A stretch of 64,000 bases of DNA from assembly GCF_017355165.1 (NCBI RefSeq), contig NZ_JADILK010000009.1:110019-174018 (forward strand), written 5' to 3'. A program made the translations under genes and the position numbers. Below, in pieces: positions 26,073 to 36,065 of the stretch. Positions within the stretch are counted from its first letter, which is position 1; each line of letters starts with the position of its first letter. The notes under the pieces were generated by a model. It was not told the DNA's origin. It saw only the letters and a program-made list of their open reading frames with translations, and made no database searches. Source of the DNA: Bacillus sp. SD075 (lineage in GTDB: Bacteria; Bacillota; Bacilli; Bacillales; DSM-1321).

Positions 26073-27350
26073 TTATTCTTGTCCAGTAGCCAACGGAATA
26101 CGAATTGTAACCGTCGTCCCTTTGTTTATCTCACTTTCAAAATGCATTTCCCCCTGAAGGCGATGAACGATCTTCCGGCAAATTGCAAGCCCGATCCCTG
26201 TGCCCTTTTCCTTCGTTGAATAAAAAGGTTCACCAATCCGTTCAAGGCGTTCGGGCACCATGCCCATGCCATTATCACTCACGTTGACCACAGCATGCCC
26301 ATCAATGATTTGCAGCGATATATCAATCTTCCCATTATCCTCAATCGCTTCAATGCTGTTCTTGACAATATTGATTATCAACTGTTTCAGTTCAATTGAA
26401 TCTGCCATAATATAAATCGGTTCGGCGGTTTTAACCCTGAACCCCATTTCGATATTATTCAAATTGGTTTCTGCTTTCATCAACGTGAATACCTGTTGTA
26501 AACTGTCGGCAAGATCGATCCTGCAAAATGCGACATCCTGTTTCTTCCCGAGAACCAAAAGTTCACTTGAGATGATATTAATTCGGTCAATTTCCTTCAA
26601 CATGATATCAGAATGCAGCGGGTTAACTTCCTGGGTCATATCCATTAACTGCACAAATCCTTTTAACGATGTCAGTGGATTCCTTATCTCATGTGCGACG
26701 GCGGCAGCCAGGTGTCCAATCACAGATAGCTTTTCAGACATGATCATCAATTCCTCTTCACGCCGCAATTCAGTAATATCCCTAACGATTGCATATACCC
26801 CAAGCATTTCCGCTTGAACGATGATCGGTAAAAAGGTTACACGGATTATCCTTTTTTCATCACTGCTATTCTGGATGGTCGTTTCGAATTTTACAGCCTC
26901 CCCTTGAAGGGACTGCTTAAAGTATAAAGATACTTTATCACTTTCATTCCAGTTGATGAGATGATTCGCATTCTTGCCTTTCAAATTTTCACTATTATGA
27001 CCTAACAGTTTTTCAGCTTCCGGGTTTATCGAAACGACATTTCCTTCGAGATTCAGCTCTAGGACACAATCCGGATTATGTTTGAACAACGACTGATACT
27101 GTTCATCCTTCAGAATGAATTCCTGCTGGGACCTCAACATTTTCCCCGTCCAATACCTGATTATGAAGTATAGGAAAAGTCCGGTTATGAAAATGAACAT
27201 CCACCCTTTGGAATGCTGAAACATAGCATATATCTGAACATCTGCCCTTGCCTGTGTCATAGAGATGCAATCCGTAACGAAAATCCATAAGACGCCAATG
27301 ATTATATATATAATAGCCACTTTACATGCAATTTTATGAGATTGGTTCAT
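26073..27350 (-). CDS. Orphan membrane sensor histidine kinase with PAS domain (sporulation-kinase-like)
   Basis: 425 residues: two membrane helices (about 9-28 and 50-68), one PAS domain (about 85-200, SLFKHNPDCVLELN...), a HisKA domain with AVAHEIRNPLTSLKGF (phospho-His) and an ATPase domain with DNGMGM and GTGIGLAICRKIV. The layout recalls the Bacillus kinases that feed the Spo0A phosphorelay. No response regulator is adjacent, which also fits a phosphorelay kinase. ATG follows AAAGGA. The signal is unknown. Confidence 0.85.
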   Translation of the reverse strand: MNQSHKIACKVAIIYIIIGVLWIFVTDCISMTQARADVQIYAMFQHSKGWMFIFITGLFLYFIIRYWTGKMLRSQQEFILKDEQYQSLFKHNPDCVLELNLEGNVVSINPEAEKLLGHNSENLKGKNANHLINWNESDKVSLYFKQSLQGEAVKFETTIQNSSDEKRIIRVTFLPIIVQAEMLGVYAIVRDITELRREEELMIMSEKLSVIGHLAAAVAHEIRNPLTSLKGFVQLMDMTQEVNPLHSDIMLKEIDRINIISSELLVLGKKQDVAFCRIDLADSLQQVFTLMKAETNLNNIEMGFRVKTAEPIYIMADSIELKQLIINIVKNSIEAIEDNGKIDISLQIIDGHAVVNVSDNGMGMVPERLERIGEPFYSTKEKGTGIGLAICRKIVHRLQGEMHFESEINKGTTVTIRIPLATGQE

Positions 27351-27395
27351 GTTTTATCCTTTGTATTGTTTTTGGTTTATTATTCCCAAATCACT

Positions 27396-27429
27396 CAAAA
27401 AAAGCCCTCATGTTTTCAACATAAGGACT
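27396..27429 (-). terminator. Terminator of putP
   Basis: On the minus strand AGTCCTTATGTT and AACATGAGGGCT pair, with G-U pairs, around a tight loop and are followed by seven T. Confidence 0.85.
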
Positions 27430-27512
27430 CTATGGATATTGTACCATATATATTGCATCCATTGTTTTATATCGCTAAAAATCTAGCAGCATTTTAACTT
27501 GGCCTTCAATGA

Positions 27513-28982
27513 TCAAGAGAGGTTTTTAATGGCTTGATTGAATTCTTCTTCTATATCTTTTGTAGGTTTGGCCGATAATAAACTGAAAACGACCACCGCT
27601 ATTGAACCAGAGATGAAACCAGGAATGATTTCGTATACTTCAGCGAACTTATCGATCATATCCCAGACGATCACGGTTGCCGTACCGACAATCATTCCCG
27701 CCAGGGCTCCCCATTTCGTCATCCTTTTCCAGTACAGGCTTAACAGAATGACAGGACCGAATGCCGCTCCAAAACCAGCCCATGCATAACCCACCAACTT
27801 AAGGATTGTACCGCTTGGATTAAAAGCCAATAGTAGGGCAATGGCAGATATCGCCAATACACCAAACCGACCTAACAGCACTAATTCCTTATCAGATGCA
27901 TTCGGCCGAATGAACTGCTTATAGAAGTCATCGGTGAGAGCACTTGCCGATACTAGCAGCTGTGATGCAATCGTACTCATGACCGCTGCTAAAATCGCAG
28001 CCAACAAGAAGCCTGTAATTAAAGAAGGAAATAGTTCCTTTGCTAAAATGATGAAGACGGACTCTGCATTTTTTTCCCCTAAAGGGCTGTTTGTCAGGTT
28101 AAAATAGGCTATCCCCACCAATCCGGTGAACATCGCCCCGACGATAGCAAAAATCATCCAGCCCATACCGATTCTCCGTGCACTTTTCAATTCTTTAACA
28201 GATGAAACCGCCATGAATCGAACAATTATATGTGGCTGCCCGAAATAACCAAGTCCCCATGCCAGAAGAGATATGATGCCAATGGTCGATGTTCCTTCAA
28301 AAGCATGCAATAGGTTCGGGTTAATCGATTTTATTTCATCGAAGGCAGGATCCCAGCCACCAATATTTACAATCGTGACAACTGGTACTAGAATTAAGGC
28401 AATGAACATAATTGTACCTTGTACGAAGTCCGTCCAGCTAACAGCCAGGAATCCGCCAAATAATGTATAAAGAATAACAACACTCGCCGTCAGCCAGATG
28501 CCCCAACGGTAATCCAAATTGAAAGCCGAGCGGAAAAGCTCACCGCCTGCTACCATGCCCGAAGAGGTGTAAAAGGTGAAGAAAATTAAAATGACCGATG
28601 CTGATACCACTTTTAAGACACGGGAGCCATCTTTAAACCGATTTCCCAAGAAGTCGGGAATCGTAATCGAATTGCCGGCCACTTCCGTATATGTCCGAAG
28701 TCGCGGCGCCACGAATAACCAGTTTAAATATGATCCTGCACACAGGCCGATGACAATCCAGCCAGCACTTAATCCGCTTATGTACATTGCACCGGGAAGA
28801 CCCATCAACAGCCAGCCGCTCATATCGGAAGCACCTGCACTCAATGCAGTTACAGCCGGTCCCAAGTTCCGGCCGCCAAGCATGTAATCGGTTAAGTTGG
28901 CCGTTCTCCGATAGGCCAAATAACCAATTAACAGCATGCCTGCCATGTATATTCCAATTGAAATTATAATTCCATAATCCAA
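27513..28982 (-). CDS. putP: Sodium/proline symporter (PutP/OpuE type)
   Basis: 489 residues with about 13 membrane helices of the sodium:solute symporter family; GWLLMGLPGAMY and AILAAVMSTIASQLLVSASAL are strongly conserved PutP segments that include Na+-site residues. It takes up proline for nutrition or osmoprotection; the two roles (PutP, OpuE) cannot be told apart here. TTG 28982 follows GGAGG by eight bases. Single gene with its own terminator, divergent from the oxidoreductase gene. Confidence 0.9.
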   Translation of the reverse strand: MDYGIIISIGIYMAGMLLIGYLAYRRTANLTDYMLGGRNLGPAVTALSAGASDMSGWLLMGLPGAMYISGLSAGWIVIGLCAGSYLNWLFVAPRLRTYTEVAGNSITIPDFLGNRFKDGSRVLKVVSASVILIFFTFYTSSGMVAGGELFRSAFNLDYRWGIWLTASVVILYTLFGGFLAVSWTDFVQGTIMFIALILVPVVTIVNIGGWDPAFDEIKSINPNLLHAFEGTSTIGIISLLAWGLGYFGQPHIIVRFMAVSSVKELKSARRIGMGWMIFAIVGAMFTGLVGIAYFNLTNSPLGEKNAESVFIILAKELFPSLITGFLLAAILAAVMSTIASQLLVSASALTDDFYKQFIRPNASDKELVLLGRFGVLAISAIALLLAFNPSGTILKLVGYAWAGFGAAFGPVILLSLYWKRMTKWGALAGMIVGTATVIVWDMIDKFAEVYEIIPGFISGSIAVVVFSLLSAKPTKDIEEEFNQAIKNLS

Positions 28983-29138
28983 AAATGAATCCTCCTATTT
29001 ATAGGTTAATTTTCATCTTGTAAGCTTATCAGAAAAAAAAACATATGTTAAGAAGTTCTTGCACCTTTCAACGATTTCACTTTCAATATAATTAAGAAAA
29101 TTCATTTTATTAGATTAAATTATTTGGAGGAATACGCC

Positions 29139-31178
29139 ATGCAATCCTATATCAATCAGCCAGATGGAGTCTTTCCCTCTGTTTGCTCTCTTGACTGCCC
29201 TGATCAATGCGGTTTACTGCTGCACAAAAAAGATGGGAAAATCATTAAAGTTCAAGGAGACCCTGATCATCCGGTCACCAAAGGGAATATTTGCAACAAA
29301 GTCCGAAACATGACTGCCCGTCTATATGACCCCAAGCGCTTAAAGCAGCCATTAAAGCGCATTGGTCCGAAAGGAGAAGGGAATTTTGCTCCAATCAGCT
29401 GGGAAGAGGCCATTGACACAATCACTTCCAAATGGAAAGACCTGATCGAATTGCACGGACCGGAAAGCATACTTCCCTACAGCTTTTACGGAAACATGGG
29501 CAACCTCAGCGCTGAGGGGATGGATCGCCGTTTTTTCCACAAACTCGGGGCAAGCATGCTCGAGCGTTCCATTTGTAATGCGGCCGGCTCGGTTGGATAC
29601 AGCTATACAATGGGCGGTTCATTCGGCACCGACCCAGAAGAAACGATTCATACAAAGCTTTTCATCATGTGGGGCATTAACGCTGTGAGCACAAACATGC
29701 ACCAAGTTACGATTGCCCAGCAAGCCCGAAAAAACGGGGCCAAAGTAGTTGTCATTGACGTACATAAAAATCAAACCGGCAAGTGGGCTGATTGGTTCAT
29801 ACCCATTCTGCCTGGCACCGATAGTGCGCTCGCCCTCGGATTAATGCATATACTATATGCCGAGAATCTAGTCGACCAGCCCTTTCTCGATGAATACACA
29901 GTGGGTGCAGCTGAATTGCGCGAACACGTCCGCCAATATGATCCTGCGACAGTCTCCGCGATCACCGGCGTTCCGATTGATGACTTATATGAATTAGCCA
30001 GGATGTACGGCACAACAAGTCCATCATTCGTTCGGATAGGCAACGGCCTGCAGCACCATGACAATGGCGGCATGGCGGTACGTACCATTGCTTGCCTGCC
30101 CGCACTTACCGGCCAATGGATGGTGGAAGGCGGCGGAGCCATCAAAGGGAATTCAGGATATCTGGCTTTTAATACAAATGCCTTAAGACGTCCTGACTTA
30201 TTGCATAATAAAGCTACCCGGACCATTAATATGAACCAAATCGGTCAAGCTCTTCTGGAAAAGGAAAATCCAATTCGCTCCATGTTTGTATACGGCTCCA
30301 ACCCAGCACTTGTCGCTCCGAATGCAAATAAAGTGCAGGAAGGTCTAATGCGGGAAGATCTATTCACAGTTGTACATGATCTATTCTTAACCGAAACGGC
30401 CACGTTTGCAGACCTCGTCCTTCCTGCCACATCATCTTATGAAACGGAGGATTTTTATAATTCATACTGGCATAATTACGTCCAAATACAAAAACCTGTA
30501 GTCGAAAAATATGGCGAGTCGAAATCGAATGTTGAATTGTTCAAACTGTTAGCTGTTGGAATGGGATTTGGGGAACAAGCATTTAGAGATTCGGAGGAAG
30601 ATATGATACGGCAGGCACTAAATTTTCCCGAAAATCCGCATTTAGAAGGCATCACCTATGACATCCTTTCAAGGAATCAATTTGTCAAAGCCAAGATGCA
30701 GCCGATGTTTCCAGGAAAACTCCCGACACCAAGCGGTAAAATCGAATTTTATTCCGAACGGATGAAGCAGGATGGATACGAGCCTTTGCCAACGTATGCG
30801 CCAATCATAAAAGACAGCCACCTGCCATTTTTATTCATTCCGGCACCTAATCACAATTTCTTGAATTCAACCTTTTCAAATAATGCCAAGCATATCTCAT
30901 TGGAAAAGGAACCGAAACTGCACATGAATGCCGCTGATGCCAAAACAATGGGGATAGTCCCAGGAGATATGGTTAAAATCTGGAACGGCCGCGGTGAATG
31001 TTTGCTTACCGCTGCTCCCGGTGAAAATGTGTTACCCGGCGTTCTTGTCAGCCAAGGCCTGTGGCAGAATACACCTGAAACTAAACAACACATCAATTCC
31101 CTTACCCCAGATCGACTCTCAGATATGGGTAATGGAGCCGTCTTCTTTTCAGGACGGGTTGATCTTGAAAAAGCCTAA
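29139..31178 (+). CDS. Molybdopterin oxidoreductase with one [4Fe-4S] cluster
   Basis: 679 residues. The N-terminus has CxxxCxxxC (Cys16, Cys20, Cys24) and a fourth Cys in GNICNK, the cluster motif of the formate-dehydrogenase/DMSO-reductase family. Molybdopterin-binding and C-terminal dinucleotide-binding domains follow (GNGLQHHDNGG near 300, FIPAPNHNFLNSTF near 570). No twin-arginine signal, so it should be cytoplasmic. From memory it is closest to B. subtilis YoaE, of unknown substrate. ATG 29139 follows GGAGG. No partner subunits are adjacent. It needs cofactor made with MoeA and MobB. Confidence 0.88.
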   Translation: MQSYINQPDGVFPSVCSLDCPDQCGLLLHKKDGKIIKVQGDPDHPVTKGNICNKVRNMTARLYDPKRLKQPLKRIGPKGEGNFAPISWEEAIDTITSKWKDLIELHGPESILPYSFYGNMGNLSAEGMDRRFFHKLGASMLERSICNAAGSVGYSYTMGGSFGTDPEETIHTKLFIMWGINAVSTNMHQVTIAQQARKNGAKVVVIDVHKNQTGKWADWFIPILPGTDSALALGLMHILYAENLVDQPFLDEYTVGAAELREHVRQYDPATVSAITGVPIDDLYELARMYGTTSPSFVRIGNGLQHHDNGGMAVRTIACLPALTGQWMVEGGGAIKGNSGYLAFNTNALRRPDLLHNKATRTINMNQIGQALLEKENPIRSMFVYGSNPALVAPNANKVQEGLMREDLFTVVHDLFLTETATFADLVLPATSSYETEDFYNSYWHNYVQIQKPVVEKYGESKSNVELFKLLAVGMGFGEQAFRDSEEDMIRQALNFPENPHLEGITYDILSRNQFVKAKMQPMFPGKLPTPSGKIEFYSERMKQDGYEPLPTYAPIIKDSHLPFLFIPAPNHNFLNSTFSNNAKHISLEKEPKLHMNAADAKTMGIVPGDMVKIWNGRGECLLTAAPGENVLPGVLVSQGLWQNTPETKQHINSLTPDRLSDMGNGAVFFSGRVDLEKA

Positions 31179-31206
31179 AAAGTCTAAGTCAATGTTTAGC
31201 AATCTT

Positions 31207-31307
31207 TTAATATATCTGTGATTCTGGAATTACATCTGCTTTTTTCGAATTATATCTCCGCTACCGGCATTGCACCTGCAAATTTAGGAATACATCTCCA
31301 ATTTTCG
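31207..31307. repeat. Degenerate tandem repeat, about 21-bp unit, five copies
   Basis: Four units begin at 31226, 31247, 31266 and 31287 (lengths 21, 19, 21 and 21), with a partial fifth before them. The shared pattern is GGAATTACATCTSC followed by a T-rich tail: GGAATTACATCTGC, GAATTATATCTCC, GGCATTGCACCTGC, GGAATACATCTCC. The array fills the gap between convergent genes, before the terminator. Confidence 0.6.
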
Positions 31308-31309
31308 CG

Positions 31310-31342
31310 AAAAAAGGCTGTTCCACAAGGAACAGCCTTTTT
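31310..31342. terminator. Bidirectional terminator between oxidoreductase and aldehyde dehydrogenase
   Basis: AAAAAGGCTGTTCC and GGAACAGCCTTTTT pair perfectly around ACAA. Confidence 0.9.
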
Positions 31343-31352
31343 ATCAAGCTAT

Positions 31353-32873
31353 TTACTCTTCATCAAACCAACCTGTGGGCTGGATATCCAAGTTGTTATT
31401 GATTTGCTTCACTTCCGTATATGCTTCGTAGCCGAAGGTTCCCAGTTCGCGTCCATTTCCACTTTGCTTGAACCCTCCCCAAGGAGCTTCGTTATAAGTC
31501 GGATGATAGGAGTTTATCCACGTGATGCCGGCACGCACTTTTTTAATGACACGGTACGCTTTTGCGATATCATTCGTGAACACCGCTCCCGCTAAACCAT
31601 ATTTCGTATCATTGGCAAGTCGAAGAGCTTCCGCTTCATCCTTGAACTTTTGAACGACAAGCACCGGTCCAAAAATTTCTTCCTGCACAATCCGCATGTC
31701 CGGTGTCGTATCAACAAAAATAGTAGGTTCGACAAAGTAACCTTTATCCAAACCTGCTTCTTTCATTCGATTTCCGCCGACGATTATTTTGGCACCTTCT
31801 TCTTTTCCGATTTGGATATACGATAATATTTTGTTCATATGTGCTTCCGAAACGATAGGTCCCATCTGGCTGCTTTCATCAGAACCTGAACCTACTTTGA
31901 TCTTTTTCGCCTTAGCAGTGAGACTTGCAATGAACTGATCGTAAATGGACTCTTCCAACAATAAACGTGAGCCTGCTGAACACACTTGTCCTTGATTACA
32001 GAAAATCCCGTATAGGGCATAATCAACGGCAGTCTCAAAATCAGAGTCTGCAAATACGATATTAGGCGATTTCCCGCCCAGCTCCAATGTAACTTTCTTT
32101 AGGTTACCCAGTGAAGCCTCCATGATCTTACGTCCAGTTGCCGTTCCTCCTGTAAAGGCCACTTTATCGATTTCCTCATGTTCGGCAATGGCTTGTCCGA
32201 CTACTGGCCCCGCACCCAACACAAGGTTTGCGACACCTTTTGGCAATCCCACTTCATCCATGATTTCAAATAGTTTGACCGCTGTCACCGGAGTAATCTC
32301 AGATGGTTTGAACACAACGGAATTTCCTGCAGCAAGCGCTGGAGCCAGTTTCCAGGCTGACATCATTAGAGGGAAATTCCAAGGAACGATCTGCCCGCAT
32401 ACACCGATCGGTTCCCTTACGACCATCGCTTGCTGACCGTCAGGAACTTCAAAAGTCTGACCTGTCGGTTTTGTAGCCAATCCTGCATAATATCTAAAAC
32501 AGGCTGCTGAATCCGCTATATCGTAACGTGCCTCACGCAATGGTTTCCCATTATCCAATGTTTCCAACGCGGCTAGTTCTTCTGCTTTTTCTTCTATTTT
32601 GTCGGCTATTTTGAATAAGATGCGCGCTCTTTCCACTGCAGGAGTTCCCCACCAACCGCCTTCATAGAAAGCATATTTTGCTGCCTCGACCGCTGCATCC
32701 ACATCTTCCTGTGTTCCTTCCGCAGCTTGGGCAATAACCTTCCCTGTGGCCGGATTCAATACATCCCTCTTCTCTCCTGAAGTCGAATTCACCCATTCCC
32801 CATTGATGAACATCTTTAAGTCCAGTGCTCCCGTCCCTTCTTTTTTCATATTATTTTGCAAAGTTTCCTGCAT
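31353..32873 (-). CDS. NAD-dependent aldehyde dehydrogenase (DhaS / betaine-aldehyde type)
   Basis: 506 residues of the classic ALDH fold. Catalytic Cys lies in NQGQVCSAGSR, the general base Glu in VTLELGGKSPN, and the coenzyme loop in FTGGTATGRKIME. GRELGTFGYEAYTEVKQI at the C-terminus is typical of betaine-aldehyde and DhaS-like enzymes. It oxidises an aldehyde to the acid; the substrate is not determined. ATG follows GAGGAGG. A near-ideal sigma-54 promoter lies upstream, so the gene probably belongs with the aminotransferase-ALDH operon next to rpoN. Confidence 0.9.
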   Translation of the reverse strand: MQETLQNNMKKEGTGALDLKMFINGEWVNSTSGEKRDVLNPATGKVIAQAAEGTQEDVDAAVEAAKYAFYEGGWWGTPAVERARILFKIADKIEEKAEELAALETLDNGKPLREARYDIADSAACFRYYAGLATKPTGQTFEVPDGQQAMVVREPIGVCGQIVPWNFPLMMSAWKLAPALAAGNSVVFKPSEITPVTAVKLFEIMDEVGLPKGVANLVLGAGPVVGQAIAEHEEIDKVAFTGGTATGRKIMEASLGNLKKVTLELGGKSPNIVFADSDFETAVDYALYGIFCNQGQVCSAGSRLLLEESIYDQFIASLTAKAKKIKVGSGSDESSQMGPIVSEAHMNKILSYIQIGKEEGAKIIVGGNRMKEAGLDKGYFVEPTIFVDTTPDMRIVQEEIFGPVLVVQKFKDEAEALRLANDTKYGLAGAVFTNDIAKAYRVIKKVRAGITWINSYHPTYNEAPWGGFKQSGNGRELGTFGYEAYTEVKQINNNLDIQPTGWFDEE

Positions 32874-32919
32874 GTAAATTCCTCCTCGATTTTAAGTTAT
32901 CTACCTATATATTATATGA

Positions 32920-32934
32920 GCAAGATTCATGCCA
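32920..32934 (-). promoter_or_regulatory. Sigma-54 promoter (-24/-12) of the aldehyde dehydrogenase gene
   Basis: The minus strand reads TGGCATGAATCTTGC. GG and GC are exactly ten bases apart, and TGGCAY-N5-TTGC matches the consensus. It ends 47 bases before the start codon. Confidence 0.8.
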
Positions 32935-32986
32935 GTTTGAAATATTAGGTAACTCCCGTTTTTTTTGCCCGTTCCTGTCCCCTTTA

Positions 32987-33002
32987 AATTCAACCGTGAA
33001 TT
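32987..33002. promoter_or_regulatory. Palindrome AATTCA-N4-TGAATT, possible enhancer site
   Basis: A perfect 6-4-6 inverted repeat about 60 bases upstream of the sigma-54 -24 element. It shares ATTCR-N4-YGAAT with sites at 36066 and 53590. An activator-binding role is inferred. Confidence 0.4.
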
Positions 33003-33084
33003 ACCTATTCATTTTTGCATAGCATATGGGCAATCCTTCATCTAAGTCCTCTTCAAGATTCATAGAAAAATAAATCCGCAACTT

Positions 33085-33120
33085 AAAAAAAGAGATGAGC
33101 AGCTGCTCATCTCTTTTTTA
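33085..33120 (-). terminator. Terminator of the aminotransferase-ALDH operon
   Basis: AAAAGAGATGAGCAGC and GCTGCTCATCTCTTTT form a perfect palindrome with T runs. Confidence 0.92.
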
Positions 33121-34560
33121 TTAATTTCGGTTAATGATGACCAGTTTCATTTCCGTCATTTCTTCAATGGCATATTTTAGGCCTTCGCGGCCCGTTCCGC
33201 TTTTTTTGACTCCGCCATATGGCATGTTGTCGACACGGTAAGTTGGGATATCATTAATGATAACACCGCCAACTTCCAATTTTTCTGCGGCAGAAAGAGC
33301 CAGATTGATATTTTCTGTGTAAATCCCGGCCTGCAAACCAAATTCGGAATCATTGACCAAATCAATCGCTTCCTCAACGGACGAAACCTTATTGATCAAA
33401 ACAATGGGAGCGAAGACTTCCTGACAAGATACTTTAAGCATTGCATCCACTTCCAGCAACACAGTGGGATGCAGGATATTCCCTTCAGATTTACCTCCAG
33501 CAGCAACAATTGCACCGTGTTGTTTAGCTTCACCGATCCAATCCAGGCTTCGCTGTACATCACCAGCGCTGATCAATGCCGAAATATCCACCGACGGATC
33601 CAAAGAATCTCCTAGTTTCAAGCCGTTCGTTGCTTCTATGAATTTTTTGACAAACTCATCATATACCTCTTCATGAACATATGCGCGCTGTAAGGAAATA
33701 CAGACCTGCCCTTGAAAAGCGAATGCTGCCGATACACAGCGTTGGATGATTTTATCGATATCGATCCCTCTATCAACGATGACAGCCGCATTCGAACCCA
33801 GTTCAAGACTCACTTTCTTCAACCCAGCCTTATTACGGATCCCGATTCCGACAGCCGGACTTCCAGTAAATGAAATGCTCTTCACCCGTGAATCGGTGAC
33901 TAATTTATCACCAATTACCGAACCGCTTCCGGTAACTAAATTAAACGCACCTGTCGGCAAATCCGTTTCGGCTAATAGTTCAGCAAGAAATAGCGAAGAT
34001 AGTGGTGTTTGGCTAGCAGGTTTCAAGACAAGCGTATTTCCCGCAGCAATGGCAGGGCCTACTTTATGTGCAACCAGATTCATCGGAAAATTAAATGGCG
34101 TAATCGCACCCACAACGCCTAGAGGCTCACGGACTGTGTATCCTACCCTTCCTTCTCCGTCAGCCGTAGCATCCATCGTCAATGTTTCTCCATGAATTCT
34201 TTTTGCTTCCTCAGCGGCAAATTTATATGTGGCAATCGTCCGGGATACTTCAACCATTGCCGTTTTAATCGGTTTCGCTGCCTCTTTAGCAATAATTTCG
34301 GCTGCCTCATCTTTACGGCTTTCCAATAGTCCCGCTAGCTTTTCAAGGATGGCAGCCCGTTTATGACTAGGTAAAGCTGCCATTGTTTTTCTAGCTTGAT
34401 AGGCTGATTCTATTGCCAACTCGACATCTTCAAGGCTTGCTGAAGGAATTTCCGCCAGAACTTCCCCGCTATAGGGAGACTTTAGTGTCGTGAACTTTTC
34501 AACTTCTTGCCATTTACCATTAATGAATAATTTCTTTTTCAGCGTTTCCGTCATGACCAT
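33121..34560 (-). CDS. Aldehyde dehydrogenase of the sulfo-/phosphono-acetaldehyde or lactaldehyde type
   Basis: 479 residues with catalytic Cys in FQGQVCISLQR, Glu in VSLELGSNAA and the C-terminal motif NMPYGGVKKSGTGREG. This branch of the ALDH family includes lactaldehyde, phosphonoacetaldehyde and sulfolactaldehyde dehydrogenases; from memory B. subtilis YfmT is related. I chose ATG 34560, which has GAGG eight bases upstream; 34554 is also possible. It follows the aminotransferase by 12 bases, so the pair probably deaminates an amine and oxidises the resulting aldehyde. Confidence 0.88.
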   Translation of the reverse strand: MVMTETLKKKLFINGKWQEVEKFTTLKSPYSGEVLAEIPSASLEDVELAIESAYQARKTMAALPSHKRAAILEKLAGLLESRKDEAAEIIAKEAAKPIKTAMVEVSRTIATYKFAAEEAKRIHGETLTMDATADGEGRVGYTVREPLGVVGAITPFNFPMNLVAHKVGPAIAAGNTLVLKPASQTPLSSLFLAELLAETDLPTGAFNLVTGSGSVIGDKLVTDSRVKSISFTGSPAVGIGIRNKAGLKKVSLELGSNAAVIVDRGIDIDKIIQRCVSAAFAFQGQVCISLQRAYVHEEVYDEFVKKFIEATNGLKLGDSLDPSVDISALISAGDVQRSLDWIGEAKQHGAIVAAGGKSEGNILHPTVLLEVDAMLKVSCQEVFAPIVLINKVSSVEEAIDLVNDSEFGLQAGIYTENINLALSAAEKLEVGGVIINDIPTYRVDNMPYGGVKKSGTGREGLKYAIEEMTEMKLVIINRN

Positions 34561-34572
34561 CACTTTCACCTC

Positions 34573-35898
34573 TTATAAAATTTCTTTTTCGACAGCAGTA
34601 AATGTCTCATCAAGTATTTCAATTATTCTTTCGACTTCCGATTGGGTAATGATTAAAGGCGGTGCAAATACGAGTGTATCTTGATCAAACGTAACAGACC
34701 GGCAAATCAAACCATTCTTCGCTGCTTCAGCAACCAGTCTTGGAGCAAGCTGTGTCTCAAAACCTTCGCCTGTTTGTTTGTCCTTTACAATGGAGATGCC
34801 GCCGATTAGTCCAAGTGCCCTAACATCACCAACAATCGGATGTTTGCTTTGAAGCTTCTTAAAGCCGGCAAGCAACTCTTCACCACGCTTTTTCGAATTT
34901 TCTATAAGGTTTTCCCGTTCAATTATTTCAATATTTTTCAAAGCAACCGCACAAGCCATAGGATGGCCACTGTATGTGTAGCCGTGTAAAAGCGTACCTT
35001 TTGAAAGGGAAATGAAATCCTGATGCATCTTATCATTCAGGACGACCCCGCCTAACTGTGCATATCCGCTCGTCACACCTTTTGCAAAGCACATCATATC
35101 TGGTACAACACCAAAGTGTTCAATCCCAAAATAAGTCCCTGTTCTTCCGAAACCTGTAATGACTTCATCCGTCACCATTAAAATTCCGTATTCATTACAA
35201 ATCTCCCTTACTTCCTTAAAATAGCCTTCAGGAGGAAGGTTCACGCCACCGGCCCCTTGAATCGGTTCAGCGATAAATGCCGCAATCGTTTCAGGTCCTT
35301 CCTGTTCTATGACCTTACGCAACTCCTCAATGGAGGAACCGTCCACATGATAAAAATCCGGTGCGATTGAATTCGTGAAGTCCCGGAACGGCTTCAGGCC
35401 AGTCGCACTTGTAGCCCCCATTGCCACTCCATGATAGGATTTCGAGCGGGAAATGATTTTTTGGCGATTAGGCTGCCCTTTCAAAAGCCAGTAATGACGA
35501 GCAAGTTTGATGGCCGTATCATTCGACTCCGATCCACCTGAAGTGAAGAAAACTGCATTCAAATCCCCAGGCGCAATGGAAGCGATCTTGGCTGCTAAAC
35601 GGATTGCCGGCTCATTGCTGAAAGTGGCGAAACTTGATGTGAATGCTAGCTTCGCCATTTGCTCCTTCGCGACATCAGCCATCTCTTCTTGTCCATGTCC
35701 AATATTCACATTCCAAAGTGAAGCCATGCCATCAATGACAGTCCTGCCCGTGACATCCGTTAGATATATTCCCTTCCCTTCCTTAAAGATGAAACTTGGA
35801 CCATCTGCCTGCTGTTGTTCGATTGCCGTAGTCGGATGAATAAAATGCTTTTTATCCAAATCGATTAATTCCTGAATACCCGTCTTCTCTTTAATCAT
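34573..35898 (-). CDS. Class III (omega) aminotransferase, PLP-dependent
   Basis: 441 residues with the class III fold: FTSGGSESNDTAIKLAR (phosphate-binding), the SYHG motif, VTDEVITGFGRTG and the PLP lysine in FAKGVTSGYAQLGG. Enzymes of this type move a terminal amino group, as from putrescine, beta-alanine, GABA or taurine, to pyruvate or 2-oxoglutarate. B. subtilis YhxA is a likely relative. ATG 35898 follows AAGGGTG. First gene of an operon with the ALDH downstream, behind a sigma-54 promoter. Confidence 0.88.
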   Translation of the reverse strand: MIKEKTGIQELIDLDKKHFIHPTTAIEQQQADGPSFIFKEGKGIYLTDVTGRTVIDGMASLWNVNIGHGQEEMADVAKEQMAKLAFTSSFATFSNEPAIRLAAKIASIAPGDLNAVFFTSGGSESNDTAIKLARHYWLLKGQPNRQKIISRSKSYHGVAMGATSATGLKPFRDFTNSIAPDFYHVDGSSIEELRKVIEQEGPETIAAFIAEPIQGAGGVNLPPEGYFKEVREICNEYGILMVTDEVITGFGRTGTYFGIEHFGVVPDMMCFAKGVTSGYAQLGGVVLNDKMHQDFISLSKGTLLHGYTYSGHPMACAVALKNIEIIERENLIENSKKRGEELLAGFKKLQSKHPIVGDVRALGLIGGISIVKDKQTGEGFETQLAPRLVAEAAKNGLICRSVTFDQDTLVFAPPLIITQSEVERIIEILDETFTAVEKEIL

Positions 35899-35957
35899 GT
35901 AAAAAACACCCTTCTCATGTAATAGATTTTTTCAAGCTGGTTTATTTTTATATTTAT

Positions 35958-35973
35958 TGCAAGATGCATGCCA
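35958..35973 (-). promoter_or_regulatory. Sigma-54 promoter (-24/-12) of the aminotransferase-ALDH operon
   Basis: The minus strand reads TGGCATGCATCTTGCA, with GG-N10-GC exactly. It differs from the promoter at 32920 only in two spacer positions over the shared 15 bases. Confidence 0.85.
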
Positions 35974-36065
35974 AATTATATGAGCCTTATATTAAAGGTA
36001 TTCAAGTTAAAATGATTCAAATATAAATCAACGGAAGTGTATGTTGATTCATACATAAATCATTC

